From SIG603 sp964369225 (GTDB taxonomy: Bacteria; Bacillota; Clostridia; Oscillospirales; Acutalibacteraceae): a stretch of 38,937 bases of DNA. Positions 32,788 to 38,937 of the stretch are shown here, in pieces. The stretch spans positions 1 to 38,937 of the forward strand of contig CAYJER010000020.1 in assembly GCA_964369225.1 (NCBI GenBank), in the 5' to 3' direction. The number at the start of each line of letters is the position of its first letter. Position 1 is the stretch's first letter. The position numbers were made by a program, and so were the translations under genes. The notes beneath the pieces are model-generated. The model was given only the letters and a program-made list of their open reading frames with translations. It searched no databases and was not told where the DNA came from.

Positions 32788-34191
32788 ATGCAACAAACAA
32801 GCGCATTAGGAACAAGCAAAATATCTTCACTTATCATTAAACTTGCAGTTCCTGCAATTATCGCACAACTGGTAAACCTTGTCTACAACATAGTAGACAG
32901 AATTTATATAGGAAATATGCCTGACGATAACCTTTCAATGTCTGCCCTTGCAGTCTCGTTGCCTGTTGTCACGCTTATAATGGCATTCACAAGTCTTGTA
33001 GGTGTCGGTGGCGCTCCTATAGCCGGAATGAGACTAGGCGAAAAAAACGACAAAGCTGCCGATAAAATACTTACAAACTCCTTTGTAGCTCTTACAATAA
33101 ACGGAGTTGTTATAACTATTCTATTGTTAATATTTCAAGAACCTTTGCTTTATGCCTTTGGTGCTTCCGAAAGCAACATAGCTATAGCTAAAGAATATGT
33201 GGGAATATATTCACTTGGAACTTTATTTGTTCAATACGCAATTGGACTTAACCCATATATAAACATTCAAGGTAGGGCAACCCTTGGAATGATAACAGTA
33301 GTCATAGGTGCAGTTATTAACATAATTCTTGACCCAATTTTTATTTTTGGAATGAACATGGGTGTAAAAGGAGCTGCCTTGGCAACTATATTATCACAGG
33401 CGGTTTCAGCTGTTTGGGTACTTCGTTTCTTCTTCTCAAACCAAAGCAAACTTAAAATTAGACGTGAATATTTAAAACCTGACATTAAAATTATTCTAAC
33501 TATAATGTCATTAGGTATCTCACCATTTATAATGCAGTCAACAGAAAGTCTCTTGCAAATATCTTTTAATAATCAACTAAATTTATTTGGTAGCACATTG
33601 GCAGTCGGTGCAATGGCAAGCTTACAAAGTTTTTATCAAGTAATTGCCATGTCGTTACAAGGCTTAGCACAAGGAGTTCAGCCAATACTAAGCTATAATT
33701 ACGGTGCAAAACAACTTGACAGAGTTAGAAAAGCCTTTAAAATATTGCTTATCACTAGCATATGTTTCTCTATGACGAGCATTTCTTTAGTTTTAATTTT
33801 CCCAGAATTTTTCGCTAGCATGTTCGCTTCAAACGAAGACACCTTACGTTACACCGCTTGGGGCCTTAGAATTTTCTTATTTGGTGGCCTAACATTCGGA
33901 ATACAATTAGCGTGTCAACAAAGTTTCCTAGCATTAGGACAAGCAAAACGCTCACTCTCAATGGCAATTTTCAGAAAAATAATTATGCTTATACCACTTA
34001 TCTATATCTTGCCACACCTTATTGGAGACAGCTCTTTTGCAATTTCTATGGCAGAGCCTATAAGCGATCTTGTAAAAGACGGCGGACGAGTTTTCTCTGT
34101 ATTATTGGCGGAGTCAATCTCTGATATTTTAGCGGCAACAGCAACAGGTCTATTATTCTTATCTTACTACAGAAAGAATTTAAAGGGGTAA
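32788..34191 (+). CDS. MATE family efflux transporter
   Basis: This 467-residue integral membrane protein has about 12 hydrophobic helices in two homologous halves. Family features include the N-terminal KLAVPAIIAQLVNLVYNIVD with RIYIG, NIILDPIFIFG at the end of the first half, and AQGVQPILSYNYGAKQ in the second. MATE pumps export cationic drugs or metabolites using a Na+ or H+ gradient; the substrate is not predictable. The start ATG follows AAAGGTAAGTCATTTT. This is the same AAAGG...AGTCA context as the hairpin leaders but without hairpins. polA follows 6 nt later. Confidence 0.9.
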   Translation: MQQTSALGTSKISSLIIKLAVPAIIAQLVNLVYNIVDRIYIGNMPDDNLSMSALAVSLPVVTLIMAFTSLVGVGGAPIAGMRLGEKNDKAADKILTNSFVALTINGVVITILLLIFQEPLLYAFGASESNIAIAKEYVGIYSLGTLFVQYAIGLNPYINIQGRATLGMITVVIGAVINIILDPIFIFGMNMGVKGAALATILSQAVSAVWVLRFFFSNQSKLKIRREYLKPDIKIILTIMSLGISPFIMQSTESLLQISFNNQLNLFGSTLAVGAMASLQSFYQVIAMSLQGLAQGVQPILSYNYGAKQLDRVRKAFKILLITSICFSMTSISLVLIFPEFFASMFASNEDTLRYTAWGLRIFLFGGLTFGIQLACQQSFLALGQAKRSLSMAIFRKIIMLIPLIYILPHLIGDSSFAISMAEPISDLVKDGGRVFSVLLAESISDILAATATGLLFLSYYRKNLKG

Positions 34192-34197
34192 ATTAAT

Positions 34198-36741
34198 ATG
34201 AAACTACTGGTTATCGACGGAAACAGTATAGTAAACAGGGCCTACTATGGCATAAGACCGCTTACAACTAAGACAGGCATGTACACAAACGGAATTTACG
34301 GATTTTTGACTATCTTAGAAAGGCTTAAAGAAGAGAGCAAGCCTGACGGAATTGCGATAGCCTTTGACCTAAAAGCACCTACTTTTAGACATAAAATGTA
34401 TGACGGATACAAGGCTAAAAGAACAGGTATGCCAGACGAACTAGCAATGCAGATGCCTGTTTTAAAAGAGTTGCTTGAATATTTAGGACACACAAATATA
34501 AGCGTAGAGGGTTTTGAGGCCGACGATATTATCGGAACTCTAGGTAGGCTATGCGAAGAGAGCGGAAATGATTGTATAATTGCCACAGGTGATAGAGACA
34601 GCCTACAGTTAGTTTCTTCAAAAACAGCCGTAAGACTTGCCACAACTAAGTTTGGGCAATCAACAGTCACAATATATGACGAGGCTAAAATCCTTGAAGA
34701 TTATGGCGTAAAACCTAAACAATTAATAGATATCAAGGCGATACAGGGTGATACCTCTGATAATATTCCTGGTGTTGCAGGAATTGGCGAAAAAGGCGCA
34801 AAAGATTTAATTGGCAGATTTTCGACCCTTGAATATATTTATGAAAACATCGATACTATAGACATTAAAAAAGGCATAAGAGAAAAGCTTATTGCCTCTA
34901 AAGACAACGCTCTTTTAAGCTATGAACTTGGAAAAATTAACACCTATGCACCAATTGATACTAATCTTGAAAACTACTTAAACCGTGAGGGCGACCCACA
35001 AAAGGCTCTTAGCCTTATGGCTGAACTTGAGCTATTTAAACTTATTGAAAAATTAAATGTAAAAGAAGCTGTGGTAGAAGAAGAAAAGGAAGAATGTATC
35101 CTTAAAACCATGACAGCCAGTGCAGTTATGCCTTTGTTACAAGATTTAGGCGAGGCCTATTTTACTGTATCTGGTGAAAATATTTATTTTAGCACAGAAA
35201 AAGAAGTTATCAAAGCAGAAATTACAGACTCTTTCCTTAAGAGTTTTGCAAAAAATGCTAAGATTAAAAAAAACTGTGACAACTTAAAACTCTTTGCAAA
35301 AATGGTAAAAGAAAGAACAAATGAAGACATTCAGGCAGTAGTCATGGATACTTCAATTGCTGCATATTTGCTAAATCCATCCGCTACAGGATATGAGCTT
35401 GATAGATTATGCACCGAATATTCAATTCCTTTAGGCGAGAATGAAGACGGAATTGCCTCATTATGCCACGCATTACCTAAACTTTGCAAGCTTTTAGCGG
35501 GCAAAATTAAAGAATACGGGCAAGAATTTCTATTTAACGAAGTTGAAATTCCACTTGCTATAGTTCTTGCAGACATGGAGTTAGTCGGTGTAAAGCTTGA
35601 TACCGACGGAATAAAAATCTTTGGTGAGAAACTAAAATCAGAAATATTAGAGCTAGACAAAACTGTAAAACAAGAAGTCGGCTATGAATTTAACTTAAAT
35701 TCTCCTAAACAATTAGGCGAGGCACTGTTTGAAAAATTAGAGTTGCCACACGGGAAAAAGACTAAAACTGGCTATTCGACTAATGCGCAGGTTCTTGAAA
35801 GTCTTAGGCATTATCACCCTGTAGTTGAAAAAATTCTTGAGTACAGAACGCTTACAAAGCTTAATTCAACTTATTGCGAGGGTCTTTTAAAGGTTGTTGC
35901 AGAAGATGGAAGAATACATTCTAACTTTAATCAGACAGAAACTAGAACAGGCAGAATTTCTAGCACTGAACCTAACTTGCAGAATATTCCTGTTAGAACC
36001 ACTCTAGGCAGTGAGCTTAGAAAGTTTTTTGTGGCAAAAGAAAATTGCGTATATGTAGATGCCGACTACTCTCAAATTGAGCTTAGAGTTTTGGCTCATG
36101 TTGCAAACGATGAAGTTATGATAAAAGCTTTTAACGAGAATAAAGACATCCACACCCAAACAGCAGCTAGAGTTTTCGGAATGCCTGAAACTCTTGTCAC
36201 TCCTAAAATGAGAAGTTCTGCTAAGGCTGTAAACTTTGGCATTGTTTATGGTATAGGTGCGTTTTCGCTGTCTCAAGACATTGGAGTTACAAGAAAAGAA
36301 GCCGAGAATTATATAAATGAATATCTTAAAAATTTCTGTGGTGTTAGAGATTACATGGATGAAGTTATAGCACAAGCTAAAGAAAAAGGTTATAGTGAAG
36401 ATATTTTTGCAAGAAGAAGATACTTGCCAGAGCTTACAAGTTCTAATTTTAATATGAGAGCTTTTGGTGAGCGTGTTGCAAGAAATATGCCAATTCAAGG
36501 AGCAGCAGCGGACATTATCAAAATTGCTATGGTTAAAGTTTATAACAGATTAAAGGCTGAAAATTTGCAGTCAAAACTTATTTTACAAGTTCACGATGAA
36601 CTTATTGTAGAAGCTAGTGAAGACGAGGCTGAGAAAGTCCGCCAAATTTTAACCGAAGAAATGCAAGAGGCTTATAAAATGCAAGTTCCACTGCTGGCAG
36701 ATGCAAAAATAGGCAAAACATGGTACGATTCAAAGGGGTAA
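34198..36741 (+). CDS. polA: DNA polymerase I
   Basis: This 847-residue family A polymerase serves repair and Okazaki-fragment maturation. The 5'-3' exonuclease domain (about 1-290) has LLVIDGNSIVNRAYYG, GFEADDIIGTL and GDTSDNIPGVAGIGEKGA. The central domain (about 300-460) lacks the DxE motif of a working 3'-5' exonuclease, as in Bacillus and Thermus enzymes, so it probably does not proofread. The polymerase domain has motif A VDADYSQIELRVLAH, motif B RSSAKAVNFGIVYGIGAF and motif C LQVHDELIVEA. The SD AAAGGGG lies about 9 nt before the ATG, and the MATE gene is just upstream. Confidence 0.96.
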   Translation: MKLLVIDGNSIVNRAYYGIRPLTTKTGMYTNGIYGFLTILERLKEESKPDGIAIAFDLKAPTFRHKMYDGYKAKRTGMPDELAMQMPVLKELLEYLGHTNISVEGFEADDIIGTLGRLCEESGNDCIIATGDRDSLQLVSSKTAVRLATTKFGQSTVTIYDEAKILEDYGVKPKQLIDIKAIQGDTSDNIPGVAGIGEKGAKDLIGRFSTLEYIYENIDTIDIKKGIREKLIASKDNALLSYELGKINTYAPIDTNLENYLNREGDPQKALSLMAELELFKLIEKLNVKEAVVEEEKEECILKTMTASAVMPLLQDLGEAYFTVSGENIYFSTEKEVIKAEITDSFLKSFAKNAKIKKNCDNLKLFAKMVKERTNEDIQAVVMDTSIAAYLLNPSATGYELDRLCTEYSIPLGENEDGIASLCHALPKLCKLLAGKIKEYGQEFLFNEVEIPLAIVLADMELVGVKLDTDGIKIFGEKLKSEILELDKTVKQEVGYEFNLNSPKQLGEALFEKLELPHGKKTKTGYSTNAQVLESLRHYHPVVEKILEYRTLTKLNSTYCEGLLKVVAEDGRIHSNFNQTETRTGRISSTEPNLQNIPVRTTLGSELRKFFVAKENCVYVDADYSQIELRVLAHVANDEVMIKAFNENKDIHTQTAARVFGMPETLVTPKMRSSAKAVNFGIVYGIGAFSLSQDIGVTRKEAENYINEYLKNFCGVRDYMDEVIAQAKEKGYSEDIFARRRYLPELTSSNFNMRAFGERVARNMPIQGAAADIIKIAMVKVYNRLKAENLQSKLILQVHDELIVEASEDEAEKVRQILTEEMQEAYKMQVPLLADAKIGKTWYDSKG

Positions 36742-36948
36742 TCAACAAATTTTGTATGTATAAAAATAAATTTGTTGAAATATTGTAGGGGACGGGTTTT
36801 CCGTCCCGTGGGAATTTAACGAAAACCTCTAGTTTTTCGGGACGGAAAACCCGTCCCCTACATGGCTGAATTTGCAAAGAGGCACGTCTGCACTCAGACC
36901 CTCCCTTACAAATAAGCATTAACATGACTTAATATCAAAAATTAAAAG
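36742..36948. repeat. Palindromic repeat (GACGGGTTTTCCGTC core, reversed) after polA
   Basis: Arms at about 36782-36808 and 36839-36863 enclose a spacer that is the reverse complement of the spacer at 17322-17352, so this element is inserted in the opposite orientation to the one at 17.3 kb. An outer arm ending CAGACCCTCCCTTACAA lies at about 36876-36912. Confidence 0.8.
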
Positions 36949-36991
36949 AAAGGAAGTCACAGGGAACAATCCTTAAGACACAAGTCTAAAC
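36949..36991 (+). promoter_or_regulatory. Hairpin leader, copy D (upstream of the RlmA-type gene)
   Basis: AAAGGA (36949-36954), AGTCAC, hairpin AGGGA-ACAA-TCCTT (36961-36974), A, hairpin AGAC-ACAA-GTCT (36976-36987), AAAC, then the ATG at 36992. The SD is 37 nt from the start as written, but only 11 nt remain if both hairpins fold. The second hairpin has a different sequence from the other copies but occupies the same place. Confidence 0.65.
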
Positions 36992-37798
36992 ATGACAAAT
37001 TTTGTATGTCCCAATTGTAAAGGAAGCCTTAAACAAACTGAAAATATGTTGGTTTGTGAAAACAATCACAGCTTTGACAAGGCAAAACAAGGCTATGTAC
37101 ATCTTGTAAAACCAAATAAAATTCACTCAAAAAGTCCTGGAGACAGCAAAGAGATGATAGTTGCCCGACGTAATTTTCTTGAAAAAGGCTATTATGATGT
37201 CTTCCTTGATGCACTTTTAGAGATAATAAAAAAATACCCAGCCAAAAATATTCTTGACTGTGGCTGTGGTGAGGGCTACTACACCGAAAAAATTAAAGAA
37301 TTAACAAATGTCACAGCATACGATATCTCAAAAATTGCTGTGAAAATGGCTGCCTCAAAATATAAAGGAATTGACTTTGCAGTAGCAAGCAGTTTTGATA
37401 TTCCTGTAGCCGATAACTGCTTTGATATGCTTATAAATGTGTTTTCACCTATGGTAGAAGACGAATTTTCACGAGTTTTAAGAGAAAATGGCATATTAAT
37501 TTATGCAGTTCCAGGAAAAAGACATTTATATGAGCTTAAAGAAATATTGTATGAAAACCCATATGAGAACGAGGAAAAAGACTGCGATTACAATGGCTTT
37601 GAGTTTATCGAGAGAATAACTGTAAAGTCAAGAATTAATTTAGAAAATAATTTTGACATACAAAACCTATTTTGTATGACACCATATTACATAAAGACAG
37701 ACATAAAAGGCTGTGAAAAAATCAAAGAAACAACAAACTTATCCACAGAAATACATTTTGATTTTTTGGTATACCAAAAACCAGCAAAGAAAGGTTAG
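36992..37798 (+). CDS. rlmA: RlmA-type 23S rRNA (guanine-N1) methyltransferase
   Basis: This 268-residue SAM-dependent methyltransferase has an N-terminal zinc site (C6, C9, C22, H26 in FVCPNCKGSL and LVCENNHSFD), the RlmA signature GDSKEMIVARRNFLEKGYYD (about 50-69), and the Rossmann SAM motif ILDCGCGEGYYTE (about 90-102). RlmA enzymes methylate N1 of a guanine in helix 35 of 23S rRNA (G745 or G748 by E. coli numbering). The exact target cannot be read from sequence. It is followed 7 nt later by the phosphatase gene. Confidence 0.88.
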   Translation: MTNFVCPNCKGSLKQTENMLVCENNHSFDKAKQGYVHLVKPNKIHSKSPGDSKEMIVARRNFLEKGYYDVFLDALLEIIKKYPAKNILDCGCGEGYYTEKIKELTNVTAYDISKIAVKMAASKYKGIDFAVASSFDIPVADNCFDMLINVFSPMVEDEFSRVLRENGILIYAVPGKRHLYELKEILYENPYENEEKDCDYNGFEFIERITVKSRINLENNFDIQNLFCMTPYYIKTDIKGCEKIKETTNLSTEIHFDFLVYQKPAKKG

Positions 37799-37805
37799 TA
37801 ATCCA

Positions 37806-38282
37806 ATGAAAATAATGTTTATCTGCATGGCGAATAAATGCAGAAGCGTAATGGCAGAAGTAATTTTCAGAAAAATGATACAAGAGGCAAATTTCACACA
37901 CGAAATTGTATGCCTAAGCAGTGGCCTATCATCCGAGATAGGCGAAAAAGCAAACGAGGAAACTATAAAAGTTTTATCTGAAATAGGAATTGATGTAAGA
38001 GGACACCGAACAAAAAAAATAACAACCGAAGAAATAGATGTATGGGACGCATTTTTCACAATGACTAAAACACACGCATATATATTTAATCAAGCTGGAA
38101 TTTCACAAGATAAAATATATGTCACAAGAGAAGACATACCAGACCCACAAGGCCTAGGCTTAGACGCATATAGACTTTGTCGTGACATGATTATAGAAGA
38201 AGTATCTTATTTCTTCACAAAACTTAAGACAATAATAGAGGTTAGAAATGCAAATAACTTTAATGCAGGAACAGCATATTAA
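37806..38282 (+). CDS. Low-molecular-weight protein phosphatase family protein
   Basis: This 158-residue protein has the LMW-PTP/arsenate-reductase-like fold. The P-loop CMANKCRS (C7, R13) fits CX5R and the general acid is in IPDPQGLG. The phosphate loop has Met-Ala-Asn-Lys-Cys instead of the common Thr-Gly-Asn-Thr-Cys, which is closer to YwlE-like and arsenate-reductase-like members. It could therefore be a protein-tyrosine or arginine phosphatase; this is not certain. The SD AAAGG lies about 11 nt before the ATG at 37806. Its 3' end overlaps rimI by 35 nt. Confidence 0.82.
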   Translation: MKIMFICMANKCRSVMAEVIFRKMIQEANFTHEIVCLSSGLSSEIGEKANEETIKVLSEIGIDVRGHRTKKITTEEIDVWDAFFTMTKTHAYIFNQAGISQDKIYVTREDIPDPQGLGLDAYRLCRDMIIEEVSYFFTKLKTIIEVRNANNFNAGTAY

Positions 38283-38682
38283 GGAATTAGCCATACTTGA
38301 AAAAGAATGTTTTAGCAGTCCATGGTCTCAAAACTCGTTAAGAGAAGAGCTAGAAAACGAAAACGCTTGTTTTTTAGTAGCTTTAGAGAACGAAGAGGTG
38401 CTAGGTTATGTTGGCTCACACATAGTCTTAGGCGAGGCCTACATAACAAATATAGCAGTGTTTCCGCTTCAACGAAAAAAAGGTATAGCTAAAAAACTGA
38501 TTAAGGCATTATGTGAAAAGGCTGAATATTCTGTTAGCCTTGAAGTTCGTTCCTCTAATAAAATTGCAATTAGTTTGTATGAAAGTTTAGGATTTACCCT
38601 TTGTGGTAAAAGAAAAAATTTTTACGATAAACCAATTGAAGACGCTTTAATATTCACTCGAGACAGCTTCAGCCCCAATTAA
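38248..38682 (+). CDS. rimI: Ribosomal-protein-alanine N-acetyltransferase (RimI-like)
   Basis: This 144-residue GNAT acetyltransferase has a RimI-type sequence. It starts QITLMQEQHIKELAILEKEC, has FSSPWSQNSLREEL, and carries the acetyl-CoA loop AVFPLQRKKGIAKKLIKAL (about 71-89) followed by SLEVRSSNKIAISLYESLGF. It probably acetylates ribosomal protein S18 or other N-termini. The ATG has GAGGTT 7 nt upstream, inside the end of the phosphatase gene, so the two are translationally linked. The usual tsaB/tsaD neighbours are not in the window. Confidence 0.9.
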   Translation: MQITLMQEQHIKELAILEKECFSSPWSQNSLREELENENACFLVALENEEVLGYVGSHIVLGEAYITNIAVFPLQRKKGIAKKLIKALCEKAEYSVSLEVRSSNKIAISLYESLGFTLCGKRKNFYDKPIEDALIFTRDSFSPN

Positions 38683-38937
38683 TCCAGCTAACTAATGGAG
38701 AAATATTAAGCACTATAAAAATTTGTTAAAATGTACAATTTCATGTAGGGGACGGCGTCCTCGACGTCCCTAAATATAAAAAATATAATCAATACGGGAT
38801 GTCGAGGACGCCATCCCCTACATTGGTTTTTCCTAAGAGGCACGTCTGTCCACAGGTTTCCGTGCAGACGTGCCTCTTAGGAATTATTGTAGGGGCGACC
38901 CTGTGTGGTCGCCCGCAGGTTTAGCAATATTCCTAGT
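38683..38937. repeat. Three palindromic repeats at the window end, last one truncated
   Basis: An element with the core GGACGGCGTCCTCGACGTCC spans about 38743-38823. Next, CCTAAGAGGCACGTCTG and its perfect 17-bp inverse (38832-38881) form a stem. Finally the left half of a GGGCGACC-CTGTGT-GGTCGCCC element (from 38886) runs off the end, and it matches bases from about 9852 onward without a visible difference. No gene is seen. Confidence 0.85.

Noticed and set aside
4947..38937. CRISPR array suggested by many similar repeats
   Set aside because: The repeats are dispersed in many intergenic regions, palindromic at both ends, and lack regular spacing or cas genes.
1..38937. tRNA, rRNA or known riboswitch
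   Set aside because: I looked for cloverleaf arms with TTCRA loops, conserved rRNA blocks and T-box signals in the gaps and found none; a covariance-model scan would be decisive.

Overview
The window looks like one contig or scaffold piece from a low-GC Gram-positive bacterium of the class Clostridia, probably an uncultured gut-type lineage. The signs are AT-rich coding sequence, strong purine-rich Shine-Dalgarno (SD) sites, TTG starts on several genes, a SpoIIIE-type translocase beside a TepA/ClpP-like gene, YugP-type and YqhQ/DUF1385-type proteins, and no rRNA or tRNA genes. I support 29 protein genes. The species cannot be named from sequence alone.

Layout. The left part (about 0.16-17.0 kb) is nearly all minus strand. 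In transcription order it holds a YfhO-type membrane protein; a hotdog thioesterase followed by a YdcF-type protein; pyrC overlapping a TerB_N/TerB_C protein, then a BrxD-like P-loop ATPase and an Lhr-like helicase; a TepA/ClpP-like protein; a spoIIIE/ftsK translocase, a ComEC-C-terminus-like metallo-hydrolase, a DUF3006 protein and a sugar-transfer ATP-grasp protein. The middle (17.5-24.7 kb) is plus strand: a zinc peptidase, a lipoprotein with a two-component system (a response regulator and a histidine kinase separated by a tiny membrane protein), a YqhQ-type protein and an RpiR-family regulator. glgP (25.1-27.5 kb) runs against this. The right part (27.9-38.7 kb) is plus-strand housekeeping: a U32 rRNA-hydroxylation-type protein, dut, rpe, dusB, a MATE transporter, polA, an RlmA-type methyltransferase, an LMW phosphatase and rimI.

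Two kinds of non-coding structure stand out. First, most long intergenic regions are filled with modular, nested palindromic repeats. They have conserved TGTAGGGG/CCCCTACA ends, but the hairpin core differs from element to element, and both arms of an element usually carry the same core. The window begins and ends inside such elements, and a 10-N scaffold gap sits in another one. Second, four genes with unrelated products (DUF3006, the response regulator, U32 and RlmA) share a 5' leader. In it an AAAGGA SD-like site lies far from the start codon (37 to about 70 nt), and short hairpins fill the interval. If the hairpins fold, the distance to an AUG falls to about 11-16 nt. Three copies also carry a 4- to 6-codon upstream ORF abutting or overlapping the main start. 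This leader family is the best candidate here for something little described.

The pyrC-linked TerB / BrxD-like ATPase / Lhr-like helicase trio is the best candidate for a defence or DNA-processing system. Its parts belong to families already linked to Ter and BREX systems. Other points of interest are a perfect 261-bp direct duplication that includes the 3' end of dusB, and a probable AUA start codon that adds 27 residues to the histidine kinase.
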